DNA of 64,000 nt from Eremothecium cymbalariae DBVPG#7215 (taxonomy: Eukaryota > Ascomycota > Saccharomycetes > Saccharomycetales > Saccharomycetaceae). Within the stretch, counting starts at the first letter, position 1; every line of letters starts with the position of its first letter. The position numbers were made by a program, and so were the translations under genes. The stretch is taken from positions 558,001-622,000 of the forward strand of contig NC_016453.1 in assembly GCF_000235365.1 (NCBI RefSeq), read 5' to 3'. The notes under the pieces are model-generated. The model saw only the letters and a program-made list of their open reading frames with translations. It was not told where the DNA came from and made no database searches. Positions 28,479-39,458 of the stretch are shown piece after piece.

Positions 28479-31400
28479 ATGGCTAAGCAAAAGACTACAA
28501 CAAAATCAGCTAAAAGATACAGGTATTCATCTTTCAAGGATAAAATTGATGACTTGAAGATTGAACCAGCTAAAAATTTGACAACAAGAGCACATGATTA
28601 CGTGGAAACGTCACATTTATTGTCTTCATTTGAGCGGTGGAGAGAATTTAACTTGAGTGGTGATTTCATTGAGTTTGCAGATGAGATTGAAAATTTAATT
28701 CAAACCCTTCCGCAGGTGTTATACCATGAGAAAAAGATATTTAATATCCTTATGAAGCATATTGAAAAACATGATGACAAATCTTTGCAACCACTGCTGG
28801 ACTTGTTGTCACAATTTTGTCATGATTTGGGTCCTGATTTCCTTAAATTCTACGACTCGTGTCTCTCTACACTGATTAGATTGTTAGATGATGCTATTAA
28901 ATTCGAAAAGTCGGATGTTTTTGAATGGGGTTTTAACTGTTTGGCATATATTTTCAAATATTTATCTAGGAATTTATCTCAGGATTTGTTACCAACGTTT
29001 AATTTATTGTTCCCATTGTTGTCGCATAAAAAAGATTTCATGTCTAGGTTCGCTGCTGAAGCATTATCTTTTCTTATTAGGAAAACAACTGCTGCTAACC
29101 TGTCTATATTTGTTGAGTATTCTTTTAAGAAGTTGAGTGATCTTGAAAATAAGAATTTTTATGAAGGCTTACAAGCTTTGTTTAGTGAAGCGCTAAAGAG
29201 TACATCAGAAGCATTACATTCCAAATGTAATACCATTATTGGAGTGCTATTAATGGTCTCTTTGAGTGACAGCCAATCCGCTGCTACTATTTCTTTAGTA
29301 TCAGATATCTTAATGGACATACTGAGACATGCATCTGCTGAAAATGCCCAGCCATTGTACGACACCGTTATTGTAACCTTGGAGCAGTTCTTAAACCAAC
29401 ATGAAGATGCAGATTTGAATAAGGCTTTGAAAATTTTATCTACTTTGTCTTTTGCGGAAAGTGGTAGGAAGGTGTCTGATTGGAATGCTTTAACAGGCAG
29501 TATCCAAAAGGTTTTGAATCATTCTAATAACTCTAACTTATCTCCAGATGTTACGGCATTCATGTTTTCAATAATTCTTCGTAATTCTGATGTCAGAACG
29601 CTGACTCATTTTCACAAAATAATGTTTGAATATTATTTGGAACACTTTCCTTTGCACTTTATTGAATTCTTTAAATTTTCATTGGACCTTGATAAAGCTA
29701 AACTTTGTTCCTTTAATGGTTCTAGATATATTCAAAGGTTTGTGAATACCTATGGGAAAGCCTATCCGAAGAAACTTGCATTGTTTTTTTTAGACATTGG
29801 GTACAAACCGGACTTACTTTCCAGGTTGAATATTAATATTCCCGAAGATTTTACTAATCTTTTGGTTGAGGATTTAGAATCCTTCACTGATTTGGACTCT
29901 GAGAACACTCAGTTAGAAGTTTACTGGAGAATTATTTTAATTAATAGGGCTAATCTTGAGTCTACCCTATTTTTGGTGCCTCTAATAACAAAATTATTAA
30001 ATTCTTCGAACATTAATGACTTTACAAGGGACCTCCTTGGAAACCTTCTTCTAACTTTGCATTTAAAAGACAGAGAAGTTATTGCTTCATTAATCAAACC
30101 TTTATCTGAAAAATTTGATGAATTTGGTACTAGTCCGATATTTACTCGAAGTATTAATCGTATTTTCAGTTCCTGTGAAAACCTAAACGCCATTATCTCT
30201 GATAAGTTTTTATACAAAGTCTCCAAAAATTTGCTGCTGCCGGGAAAAAGTAATCGTTATGAATCCTTGAAGTTAATAATCTCCGTATTAAACACTTTTG
30301 GGAGGGAAGTACCACAGCTAATCAACGATTTAATGCTCATTGAGGATATTCCTTTGGATTTATCAAATGGCCGTGATTTAACCTTGCGCCTTCGAAAGAT
30401 CGGTTCTGATTTCGCTAAGCTTGAGCCAGATCATTTAATATGCAGTGTGTTTTTTAACCATATATTTGGACTATTAACTGTAAGGTTCTCTCCAATATGG
30501 GACGGCATTAACGAAATTTTACCTAGAATATTTGAGAAGAATCAGAATCTGGTTTGGGAAATATGTTTACATTTTATCAACGTTTTAGATAATAATCCGA
30601 GTCTGCACTATATCGACACGCCACTGACTGATGATAATAGAGAGCCATTCTGGGTCGTTAGTGTTAACAGGCTCAACGATGTCGTTCAGGCCGCTGATAA
30701 AGTATTTGATGCTTATTTTTTTACCGATGCATCTCTTGTTGATATGACAATTAAGGGAAGAGAGTCTCTTGAATATCCTGGAATGATCAGGAATCAAGCT
30801 CTGAAGATTTTGCTTTTGCTACCAGGGTTAGCAGAGCGCCATTCTAGAGAATTAGTTCCATTCTTACTCAACCAAGAGGATTCGGTTGATGTTATTGACC
30901 ATAAGGCTGATTCAATTATGAAAGAAGCAATACAAACATCTGCTAGTTGGTGCGAAACTGACAGGAATTTGCTAATGAAGTTAGTTGGGAAATTCAGAAA
31001 TATAAAAGCTGTTTATAAATCTGAGGAACTTCATCAACGTTTGCTAATTTTATTGGGAAGTAGGACGACAGATGCACAAAAATTATCATTCGAGGCTCTA
31101 TTAGCTTATAAAGAACCTGTTGTGGTAAAATACAAGGATAACTTGAAGAACCTGTTGGACGATACACTGTTTAAGGATGAGATAATTAAGTTACTTGCAA
31201 AGGATGAATCTAGAATCATTGAAGCTGCTGATGAAGAGAGTTTAATGCCATTTGTTTTAAGAATTCTTTTCGGTCGTGTTCAAACTCCTAATACTAGTGG
31301 TATAAATAAGAGCAGGAAAATTGCTGTTATAACTGTTTTGCCTAATCTGGGTGAGAAGTATATAATACAATTTTTGGCATTAGGAAGTCAAAGATTTAAT

Positions 31401-34400
31401 TATAACTACTTCTTTGAAAATGAAAACCAAATTAAAAGTACTGAAGCCACTTCAGTCACTTTAAGAAGAATGGCAGGTTTTGTTAATGTGGTAGCTTCCT
31501 CCTTATCTGCTCTGGGCTCGAAATTTCCCGGTGCTATCAGGACTGTCATTAATCCATTAATATACACTATGTGTCTATCAAATTTTGTTATTGACCATAA
31601 TACTACGGAGAACTATGTTTACAAAGTTGCAGCTAATGTTAGGCAGCAAGGAATGAAATGTTTTTATGAATTATTTTGTCACGTTGGAGAGATTATAGAT
31701 TGGACAGAATTTATCCCTAATATTCATAACTATGTTATTAAGCCTCGTATTCCTAAGTTTAAAGATGAAAACTTACAGCAGCCATCCTCTATGATGAAGT
31801 TGATTTCATATTGGTCAAGATCTAAGAAACTTTACCCATTATTGTATTACAACAACTATTCATGTGTATATGCATTTACAGAAGTCTTATCATCAACTAT
31901 AAATGCACAAGACTCCGTTGTTAAGGTTATTCTTGAGTTTTTTGACCGTGTTGTAAAAAACCCAACTAGTGAGAATGAGTATATCGAATTAATTTCCATT
32001 ATTGTCTCGACCTCTTTACATGTATTGCCTACTCTTTTGACAACACTCCAAGATCAAAATACCGTTTCAACTGCAATAAGCTTGTTGTTGAATATTACTG
32101 AAGCAGGTTACATACAGGATAATGATACGACAAAATTGTTAATTGATGCATTGAGTTTGGTGCTAGAAAAAGATATTTCTAATGTTAAAACGCCTGATAA
32201 GATTAAGTTATTCAATTGTTTGGCTTATCTGGTGGAATCTTACGACTGCTCCTGGTGCGATATTGAAAATCTTTATATCTCATGTTCCAAGTTTTACAGA
32301 ACATTCGTTGATAGAAACCTGAGGGAAGCTTTGAATAAAGTTTTGTCCAGCATTGGCTCTAGATTTGTTGAGGTTGGACCTACTGTTAAATTACTTAATG
32401 ATTTGAATTCTTATTCCGCCTCTCGAATGCAAGAATATGATTTTGAAAGAATATTACCTGCATTCAAGTGTTTCAATGAAGAACAATATTTGCGTTTCAA
32501 TGAAACGCAATGGCTGCCAGTATTATACTGTATGTTGTTCTTTATAAATGATAAGGCGGAATTGGTTATCAGGACTAATGCAACTTATTCGTTAACTCGT
32601 TTCATTGACTATACAAATATAAAGATAGCTGAGCAGAATACCGAGAAATGCATGTCTATGATTAAGGAGATTATTCTACCAAACCTGAAATTAGGGTTAA
32701 GGAAATCTTCAGAAGAAATTCAGAATGAATATATTGCTGTTTTAGCGTACATCGTAACGCACTCGAAGTTTTTTAATGAATTAGAAGATATGAAATGCCT
32801 ATTGTTCAATGGTGATGAAGAGGCAAATTTTTTTAAGAATATTAATCACATTCAACTGCATCGTCGCCAGAGAGCCATTAAAAGGTTAAGTGAGTGTGCA
32901 AATATGCTCTCTGAAAATAGTGTTTCGCATTACTTGATGCCGATGGTTGAGCGTTACATATTTTGTGATGATGAGAGGTACAGAAATATATGCAACGAGG
33001 CTATTACTTGTATTGGTGCACTTTCTAATTCTGCTACTTGGAACCAATATAAAGCAATATTAAGAAGATATATTTCTATGTTAAACACAAAGCCATCCCA
33101 CTTAAAAGAACTGGTATTAGTTATTGTTCAAGTTTCAAATTCGTTCAAGAATACCATGGAACACTATAGAGGTATTAACTCAACCAAGCAAGCTATTAGG
33201 AAGTTCCCGACAAAATTTCAAGAGCCAGAATCTTATGTTAAAAAAGAGGTATATCCGATTTTGCACAAGATCTTGGGCATTAGAAACGAAGAGACTATTG
33301 TAGCCAGAATCCCATTATCTCAAGCATTAATAAATCTAGTCCTTGGTCTTGAATATGATGATACTGTGGCACATTTGTCTGGAATTTTGACGAGTATTTG
33401 TCAAATTTTGCGGAGTAGGTCAGAGGAACTACGTGATGCTGTTCGAAAAAACTTGAGTAATATCTCTGTTATATTAGGGCCTGGTTACTTAAATTTTGTG
33501 ATTCGAGAATTGAAATCTGCCTTATCTAGAGGCTCTCAAGTTCATGTATTGAGTTACACTGTTCATTATCTTTTGATGGCAATGGCAGGTATCTTAAAAC
33601 ATGGGGACCTAGACGGCTTAGCAGAAATGGTTGTTGATATCGTTATGGGAGATATATTTGGATCAGCTGGTCAAGAAAAGGATGCAGAAGGATATACTTC
33701 GAAGATGAAGGAAGTCAAATTTAACAAGAGTTATGATACAGGGGAAATTTTAACTGCAAATATTACCCTGCCAGTTTTTGGCACTTTGTTGCGTTCTATC
33801 AAAGCATTATTATCTGAACGTCTTACTTTGAAAAACCAACGTAAATTGGAAGAATTACTTAGAAGATATGTGCTTGGGTTGAATCATAATGATGAAGGTG
33901 GTTCTAAGGATATGTTGACTTTGTGTTATGAAATCTTCCAGCAGTCTCAATTAACTTTGCGCGATCCAACTGCAAATGGAAAAAACCCTTCCGATAAAGA
34001 GGAATTTTTCTTAGTCAATTTGAACTCAAAAGTTGCTTCTGTTCAGACTGAAAACTCTTATTATATTTCGACGCTACAAAGGTTTTCCTTAGATCTATTA
34101 AAAACAGCAATTTCCAGGCATCCTGATTTATTAGATACTGCTTATTTGGATGGATTTGTACCTCTGTTAAAGGAGGGTTTGCTTTCAGAGAATGAAACGG
34201 TTGTCATTAGTGCTATGCGTATATTGACAATTATTATTAAGTTAGAATTCTCCGAAGACTCAGAAAAAATTTTTAAGAGCTGTGCTAGGAAGGTATTAAA
34301 TGTCATTAAGGACTCCCCTTCAACTTCTTCGGAACTATGTCAAGTTGGTCTAAAATTCCTATCCGTTTTAATTCGTCATAAGGATATTAGTGTAAAGGAT

Positions 34401-35942
34401 ACTGCCCTAGACTATGTTCTTGGTCGTATTCAACCTGATTTGATGGAGCCCAGTAAGCAAGGATTAGCTTTTGGATTTTTGAAGGCGTTACTATCCAAGC
34501 ACATAATGTTACCAAAAATTTATGATATTGTTGATAATGTTGCGGAGATTATGGTCACAAATCATGCTAAGGAAATCAGAGATGTGGCTAGGAGTGCGTA
34601 TTATCAATTTTTAATGGAATATGATCAAAGTAGAGGGCGGTTAGAAAAGCAGTTCAAGTTTTTGGTGAACAACTTGCAATATCCATCTCAAGAAGGCAGG
34701 CAATCCGTTATGGAACTGTTAAATTTGATTATCAATAAATCAAGCCCTGATTTACTATTGAAGTTATCTTCTTCCTTTTTTGTATTTTTGGCCAATGTTG
34801 CAGTAAATGACGATTCACCAAAATGCAGGAAAATGGCCACCTTATTACTCTCCGGTATGTTCAGCAGATTAGGTTCGTCGAATATGGGTACCATTGAAAA
34901 GTATATTAATTCTTGGCTAAAACAAATTGATAATCCGACGTTCATAAACTTGGGATTGAAAATCTACAAAATATATTTGTCTGAGTTACCTTTTGAAGAC
35001 ACCTCGTTGCACCGTACTGCTATTTCTCGGATCAAATCCGTCGTTTCTAATACAGATGTAGGTTCGGATTCAAAATGGGATGATGTTTATACTGCTCTCG
35101 AAACTTTTGCAATTTTTGCTGAGAAGAGAAAAGATGAGGTTTATGGAAATGGGTATTCAACTATGTGGGACAGTATCATAGGCTGTTTATTGTACCCTCA
35201 TGAATGGGTTCGTAGCTCATCTGCGCGTTTAATAAACATATTACTTTCAAATACTGGACTATTAGAAACACCATTAGATGATTATAAAATCCAGACTATT
35301 GCATACAGATTATTCAGGGTATTGGGCTCTCCATCTTCTTCTAAGGAGGTAGGCTCTAAGCAAGTTTGCGTGAAGATTTTGGTCCACATTGTTCAATCAT
35401 GGGCAAAGAATAAGACGCCATACATTTATAAAGCTGATGGAGAAGGAAACAAGTATCTGAATGCAATTGAATTTGCCATTGTGAGAACAAGTTCCATAAT
35501 CAGGAGTGAAGAAAATCCAACTGATTCATATGCCTCAAAGATAGCTAGTATTCAATTGCTTGCAATGATCCTTCAAATACTAACGGTTGAAGAAGTTATT
35601 GAAAGTGCAGAGAAATTCATCTTACCACTGTATATTTATGTCGAAGATACTTCGAACTCAAACTCTAGTGTTGAGGAAGAAGAGCTTCGTGTAAAGGCCC
35701 ACGAGTGTATGGAGATGTTGGAAAACAAACTGTCGGTATCTGATTTTACTAAAGCTTACACTGCGGTTAAACAAATTGTAATTAGAAGAAGACAAGAGAG
35801 AAAGGCTAAAAGAGCTCTTTTAGCTGTAAGAGCACCTTCGCTAGCAGCAGAAAGGAAGTTAAAAAAGCATGCTAGATCAAGAGATAAAAGGAAGCATGAA
35901 AAAGATGAGAATGGGTATTACCAAAGAAAAATAAAAAAGTAG
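28479..35942 (+). CDS. UTP20: Utp20, SSU processome HEAT-repeat scaffold
   Basis: 2487 aa in one unbroken frame (S. cerevisiae 2493 aa, YBL004W). It starts with a short basic segment ending AKRYRYSSFKDKIDDL. The body is a continuous run of helical HEAT/ARM-like repeats (down-regulated-in-metastasis family), and the C-terminal tail is highly basic (QERKAKRALLAVRAP, then KKHARSRDKRKHEKDE). It wraps the 90S pre-ribosome and is needed for 18S rRNA maturation. This single gene fills 11% of the window. Its intact frame shows that the local sequence is mostly accurate. Confidence 0.97.
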   Translation: MAKQKTTTKSAKRYRYSSFKDKIDDLKIEPAKNLTTRAHDYVETSHLLSSFERWREFNLSGDFIEFADEIENLIQTLPQVLYHEKKIFNILMKHIEKHDDKSLQPLLDLLSQFCHDLGPDFLKFYDSCLSTLIRLLDDAIKFEKSDVFEWGFNCLAYIFKYLSRNLSQDLLPTFNLLFPLLSHKKDFMSRFAAEALSFLIRKTTAANLSIFVEYSFKKLSDLENKNFYEGLQALFSEALKSTSEALHSKCNTIIGVLLMVSLSDSQSAATISLVSDILMDILRHASAENAQPLYDTVIVTLEQFLNQHEDADLNKALKILSTLSFAESGRKVSDWNALTGSIQKVLNHSNNSNLSPDVTAFMFSIILRNSDVRTLTHFHKIMFEYYLEHFPLHFIEFFKFSLDLDKAKLCSFNGSRYIQRFVNTYGKAYPKKLALFFLDIGYKPDLLSRLNINIPEDFTNLLVEDLESFTDLDSENTQLEVYWRIILINRANLESTLFLVPLITKLLNSSNINDFTRDLLGNLLLTLHLKDREVIASLIKPLSEKFDEFGTSPIFTRSINRIFSSCENLNAIISDKFLYKVSKNLLLPGKSNRYESLKLIISVLNTFGREVPQLINDLMLIEDIPLDLSNGRDLTLRLRKIGSDFAKLEPDHLICSVFFNHIFGLLTVRFSPIWDGINEILPRIFEKNQNLVWEICLHFINVLDNNPSLHYIDTPLTDDNREPFWVVSVNRLNDVVQAADKVFDAYFFTDASLVDMTIKGRESLEYPGMIRNQALKILLLLPGLAERHSRELVPFLLNQEDSVDVIDHKADSIMKEAIQTSASWCETDRNLLMKLVGKFRNIKAVYKSEELHQRLLILLGSRTTDAQKLSFEALLAYKEPVVVKYKDNLKNLLDDTLFKDEIIKLLAKDESRIIEAADEESLMPFVLRILFGRVQTPNTSGINKSRKIAVITVLPNLGEKYIIQFLALGSQRFNYNYFFENENQIKSTEATSVTLRRMAGFVNVVASSLSALGSKFPGAIRTVINPLIYTMCLSNFVIDHNTTENYVYKVAANVRQQGMKCFYELFCHVGEIIDWTEFIPNIHNYVIKPRIPKFKDENLQQPSSMMKLISYWSRSKKLYPLLYYNNYSCVYAFTEVLSSTINAQDSVVKVILEFFDRVVKNPTSENEYIELISIIVSTSLHVLPTLLTTLQDQNTVSTAISLLLNITEAGYIQDNDTTKLLIDALSLVLEKDISNVKTPDKIKLFNCLAYLVESYDCSWCDIENLYISCSKFYRTFVDRNLREALNKVLSSIGSRFVEVGPTVKLLNDLNSYSASRMQEYDFERILPAFKCFNEEQYLRFNETQWLPVLYCMLFFINDKAELVIRTNATYSLTRFIDYTNIKIAEQNTEKCMSMIKEIILPNLKLGLRKSSEEIQNEYIAVLAYIVTHSKFFNELEDMKCLLFNGDEEANFFKNINHIQLHRRQRAIKRLSECANMLSENSVSHYLMPMVERYIFCDDERYRNICNEAITCIGALSNSATWNQYKAILRRYISMLNTKPSHLKELVLVIVQVSNSFKNTMEHYRGINSTKQAIRKFPTKFQEPESYVKKEVYPILHKILGIRNEETIVARIPLSQALINLVLGLEYDDTVAHLSGILTSICQILRSRSEELRDAVRKNLSNISVILGPGYLNFVIRELKSALSRGSQVHVLSYTVHYLLMAMAGILKHGDLDGLAEMVVDIVMGDIFGSAGQEKDAEGYTSKMKEVKFNKSYDTGEILTANITLPVFGTLLRSIKALLSERLTLKNQRKLEELLRRYVLGLNHNDEGGSKDMLTLCYEIFQQSQLTLRDPTANGKNPSDKEEFFLVNLNSKVASVQTENSYYISTLQRFSLDLLKTAISRHPDLLDTAYLDGFVPLLKEGLLSENETVVISAMRILTIIIKLEFSEDSEKIFKSCARKVLNVIKDSPSTSSELCQVGLKFLSVLIRHKDISVKDTALDYVLGRIQPDLMEPSKQGLAFGFLKALLSKHIMLPKIYDIVDNVAEIMVTNHAKEIRDVARSAYYQFLMEYDQSRGRLEKQFKFLVNNLQYPSQEGRQSVMELLNLIINKSSPDLLLKLSSSFFVFLANVAVNDDSPKCRKMATLLLSGMFSRLGSSNMGTIEKYINSWLKQIDNPTFINLGLKIYKIYLSELPFEDTSLHRTAISRIKSVVSNTDVGSDSKWDDVYTALETFAIFAEKRKDEVYGNGYSTMWDSIIGCLLYPHEWVRSSSARLINILLSNTGLLETPLDDYKIQTIAYRLFRVLGSPSSSKEVGSKQVCVKILVHIVQSWAKNKTPYIYKADGEGNKYLNAIEFAIVRTSSIIRSEENPTDSYASKIASIQLLAMILQILTVEEVIESAEKFILPLYIYVEDTSNSNSSVEEEELRVKAHECMEMLENKLSVSDFTKAYTAVKQIVIRRRQERKAKRALLAVRAPSLAAERKLKKHARSRDKRKHEKDENGYYQRKIKK

Positions 35943-36176
35943 ATTATAGAATTGTTAGATTACTCGTATAGAGGTACGCACTTACCTGTAAATATTAATA
36001 TATAATACTGTATCGTACTATCGAATAGTCAATATTAAATGATTTTCGTTCATTGAGGAACTTAATTAAGTGTTCCTTGATTATAACAGTACAAAAATAA
36101 TCTTCAATTTATAGGGATGGGAATAATGAAATATAAGTCGCCCGTGATAGTTTAAAAGAGTAAATATAGTACACTG

Positions 36177-36851
36177 TCACATTTCACTTGACATAACACT
36201 GGAGGCGGCATCTCCGATTCCATCGTCAAGGTGTGTCACATCAGAATCGTTCACATCCATTTCATCGGCATCAACTTCCTGTTCAGGCTCATCAGCATCT
36301 TCTTCATTACCGGATTCATTTTTGACATCCGTATTAGCTTCCTCTGCAGATTTGGTTTGAGAATAAGCTGTCATCTCTCTTTGATACCTCAGTCTATCCG
36401 TGTTATATAAGTGGTAGTACGGTTTCTTGGCTTCCTCATCCATGTTTTTCCATATCTCAGGTAATACCTTTGTCATATCAACATTACTAGCAGCATACTC
36501 CTGTCTGATCTTCTCCTTATTCATCTCACAAAACAACAAGTAGGCGTTTGTAGGCCTCTTAGGCAAATTAGGATCCCTCTTTTCCTTCGACCTTCTCTTA
36601 CGGCTCCGTGAACTAGGTAAAGACTCTAATAAATTCGTCTTGAATGAAGCTAACGTTGGCAAAGGTTCCTCATAGCGCAAGGAAGGATCCTTTTCTATGC
36701 GAGATTCCAATCTCTCCAAAAGAACTGCATACTCTAAACGTAACCTTTTAACAGATAATCTGGTTCTTTGAATAGCAAGCGACAGCGTATCATTCTGCTC
36801 TGTCAGTTCCTTAATAGCCAATGCTAAATTCTTCTCGTTCTGATCCACCAT
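36177..36851 (-). CDS. NHP10: Nhp10, HMG-box subunit of the INO80 remodeller
   Basis: 224 aa from the ATG at 36851; an upstream GTG extends the frame but is not a start. An N-terminal coiled coil (LSLAIQRTRLSVKRLRLEYAVLLERLESRIE) is shared with S. cerevisiae Nhp10 (203 aa, YDL002C). The HMG box occupies about 93-164 (DPNLPKRPTNAYLLFCEMNKEKIR to KKPYYHLYNTDRLRYQREM). The tail is acidic. It belongs to the INO80 Nhp10 module that binds DNA and nucleosomes. Confidence 0.95.
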   Translation of the reverse strand: MVDQNEKNLALAIKELTEQNDTLSLAIQRTRLSVKRLRLEYAVLLERLESRIEKDPSLRYEEPLPTLASFKTNLLESLPSSRSRKRRSKEKRDPNLPKRPTNAYLLFCEMNKEKIRQEYAASNVDMTKVLPEIWKNMDEEAKKPYYHLYNTDRLRYQREMTAYSQTKSAEEANTDVKNESGNEEDADEPEQEVDADEMDVNDSDVTHLDDGIGDAASSVMSSEM

Positions 36852-37330
36852 CCTTCTTTCTAGCCTTGTCTTCAAGATAACAAAAAACTCCACTTTCTTC
36901 CTATATACACTAGTATAGGTAAAAAAAATGCACCAATGGCCTCTATACTCTTTTAAACCTAATAGAAGCAGTCCTTTTTTACTTATTGGTTGAAAGTTCT
37001 ACTGTTCTTTTCCCTTCCTTTGATCTATCAAGTAACTGCTTTATTAGTCGTCTCAACTTTCGCCTTGGTTAGTTAGCTGTGTGTCGCTAATGTTATATTT
37101 TCGCTTTGTGAAAAACCAATGAAAACTTCACATATTTCAATTAACTGGAGAGAGGATACAGACCTCAAATATCGTGAGAGTGGTTTTTGTATAATCGATT
37201 AGTTTAGTCCTAACAGTAAGGTTTAGAATAAACCAAGTGAAAAAGCGAATCAGGCGGTTCAATTAAATTAATATAAGGTTTTGAATCAACTTTCTTCATC
37301 TGTAGACGGTCAATTCAAGTCAATCGCAAA
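36852..37330. other. divergent promoter NHP10/RMD1
   Basis: 479 bp between divergent genes. T- and A-rich tracts (about 36920-36928, 36974-36981) may exclude nucleosomes. No specific factor site recognised. Confidence 0.4.
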
Positions 37331-38764
37331 ATGTCAGAGGAACAACAACCACTATTGGGTGGTAGTAAAGGTGATGATAGCGATAAACCAGATGATCTGC
37401 CACGATTAGAGGGATGTAATGTTGTTACCAGTGCATCTGTAACGCCAGCTATACCTGGAAATCCTTTAACTGTTGCTTCGACGGCTGTCCCTGGAGGTGT
37501 GGGAACTCCTTCAGCGCCTGAAACAGCGGAAGCAACACCAGGCATACATTTATTGGATAGCACAAGGAAGTCAAGGTACATACCTAATTCTTCCAATTTG
37601 AATAATACTGGAGGAAGAGATCATGTAAAGCCTACGAACAACACGGCCACTACCAAGCTGGGCCCCCAAAGGACATCTAGGACTGCGCAGAAGCTTAAAT
37701 TATTACCTGAGGAGCCATTTCAACGAATACGTGAACAAGATTGCGATATTATAGACAGAGACGTTTATTCGCAAGTGAATCGTATTACAGATAAGCCTGC
37801 TAGGAGGGATGCCGAGAAGTTGGGTAAATCACAACGACATTTGTTGCCGCGGGCAACTGCTTACTGCACGGCCAGTTCTTATAACATGAAGGAGTTGGTA
37901 AGATGGTTAAAATACTGCAAGAAAACACACCATACACATCCAAAATTATTTGATGAATGTCTATATACTCCATTTATATATACAGATTGGAGAGGTGATA
38001 AGAGATTTGAGCATGATGATCATATACGATTGGATGATGAAGGTGGAGACATTAATGTAGGCGACAAACAACCTGATCTGTTTATCTTTGAGTATGGCGT
38101 TGTGGTTATGTGGGGGTTTACTGAAAGAGAGGAGAAGGCTTTTCTTAATGATGTGGAGAAGTTTGAGAAGGAAAAATTGGCAGAAGAAGATGTTCAAGTA
38201 GAAGAGTTCAATTATTATGTTACCCAGAGTTATCAACCAAGAATATACAACGATTTTATTACCTTACGAGATGGATCTAATTATATGATAAAGCTATCTA
38301 TTTCACATGCTATATCTCAAAGTGTTAAAATTTCATTATTTGAGGAATTAGTCGATAATACGATTGAAGATACTCAGGACATTCCACAAGAAATCGCGTC
38401 GAGCGGTAAAGTGTCCATGAGTAAAGCGGACATAATGAAGAGTATTGGCGAATTGTTTATTTTAAGAATCAACATCAATTTACATGGCTCAGTACTAGAC
38501 TCTCCAGAAATAATGTGGTCGGAACCCCAATTGGAACCAATTTACCAAGCTACAAGAGGATATTTGGAAATAAACCAAAGAGTCGCATTATTAAATCAAA
38601 GGTTAGAAGTGGTCAGTGACTTGTTGCAAATGCTAAAAGAGCAGTTGGGTCATTCGCATGAAGAAAACTTAGAATTTATCGTCATATTACTAGTGGGCGT
38701 TGAAGTCCTAATATCACTCATTAACATAATAGTTGATATTATCGCAGATACCACAGTACGCTAA
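37331..38764 (+). CDS. RMD1: Rmd1-like DUF155 membrane protein
   Basis: 477 aa (S. cerevisiae Rmd1 430 aa, YDL001W). The first 160 residues are low-complexity and poorly conserved. The DUF155/RMND1 domain spans about 170-440, with the hallmark DLFIFEYGVVVMWGFTEREEKAFL, the ISHAISQSVKISLFEE segment and ELFILRININLHGSVLDSPEIMW. A single C-terminal membrane helix is FIVILLVGVEVLISLINIIVDII. The biochemical role is unclear; it was found as required for meiotic division. It is the last chromosome IV-left gene before the centromere in S. cerevisiae, and is near the centromere here too. Confidence 0.93.
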   Translation: MSEEQQPLLGGSKGDDSDKPDDLPRLEGCNVVTSASVTPAIPGNPLTVASTAVPGGVGTPSAPETAEATPGIHLLDSTRKSRYIPNSSNLNNTGGRDHVKPTNNTATTKLGPQRTSRTAQKLKLLPEEPFQRIREQDCDIIDRDVYSQVNRITDKPARRDAEKLGKSQRHLLPRATAYCTASSYNMKELVRWLKYCKKTHHTHPKLFDECLYTPFIYTDWRGDKRFEHDDHIRLDDEGGDINVGDKQPDLFIFEYGVVVMWGFTEREEKAFLNDVEKFEKEKLAEEDVQVEEFNYYVTQSYQPRIYNDFITLRDGSNYMIKLSISHAISQSVKISLFEELVDNTIEDTQDIPQEIASSGKVSMSKADIMKSIGELFILRININLHGSVLDSPEIMWSEPQLEPIYQATRGYLEINQRVALLNQRLEVVSDLLQMLKEQLGHSHEENLEFIVILLVGVEVLISLINIIVDIIADTTVR

Positions 38765-39062
38765 AACACACACGCACAATCGTATAACTATGCAGACATA
38801 TATCTATACACACACACACACATAAATTACATAAAACAGTAAGCATTTCAACCCAGGTCTAAAAATACATTAGAAATTTAGATAATGTACAAAATAAATT
38901 AGTGATATTATATATATAGAAAGAAAACCCCCCTAAAAACATTGACACACCATGATTTAATTAAGGCCTTATATTAATACAATTTCTACGCTCTTTGCAC
39001 AATGTTTGTTGTCACCAAATATACACAGGAACAAAAAACAAAAACAGAGAAAGAAAATCGAC

Positions 39063-39458
39063 TTACAATTCCTGAGAAGCCTTGGCAGCCTTGGCAGACT
39101 TCTTTGGTAACAAATTGGCATGAATGTTTGGCAAAACACCACCTTGCGCAATAGTAACGTTACCCAATAACTTATTCAATTCATCATCATTCCTGATAGC
39201 TAATTGCAAATGTCTTGGAATAATTCTGGTCTTCTTATTGTCTCTAGCAGCATTACCGGCCAATTCCAATATTTCGGCAGCCAAATATTCCAACACAGCA
39301 GTTAGATAAACTGGAGCACCTGAACCAATTCTCTGAGCATAGTTACCCTTTCTCAACAATCTGTGAACCCTACCAACTGGGAAAGTCAACCCAGCCTTGG
39401 CAGATCTAGATTGAGAAGCCTTAGCAGCAGAACCAGCTTTACCACCTTTTCCAGACAT
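39063..39458 (-). CDS. HTA1: histone H2A
   Basis: 131 aa, one residue shorter than S. cerevisiae H2A, with near-identical sequence. The histone-fold block [14 protein letters not shown], the acidic-patch helix [16 protein letters not shown] and the C-terminal SQEL are present. The Ser of SQEL is the Mec1/Tel1 damage-phosphorylation site (gamma-H2A). It is paired head-to-head with H2B. Only one such pair is in the window, where S. cerevisiae has HTA1-HTB1 and HTA2-HTB2; whether a second copy exists elsewhere cannot be told. RMD1 lies immediately beyond its stop in convergent orientation. Confidence 0.98.
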   Translation of the reverse strand: MSGKGGKAGSAAKASQSRSAKAGLTFPVGRVHRLLRKGNYAQRIGSGAPVYLTAVLEYLAAEILELAGNAARDNKKTRIIPRHLQLAIRNDDELNKLLGNVTIAQGGVLPNIHANLLPKKSAKAAKASQEL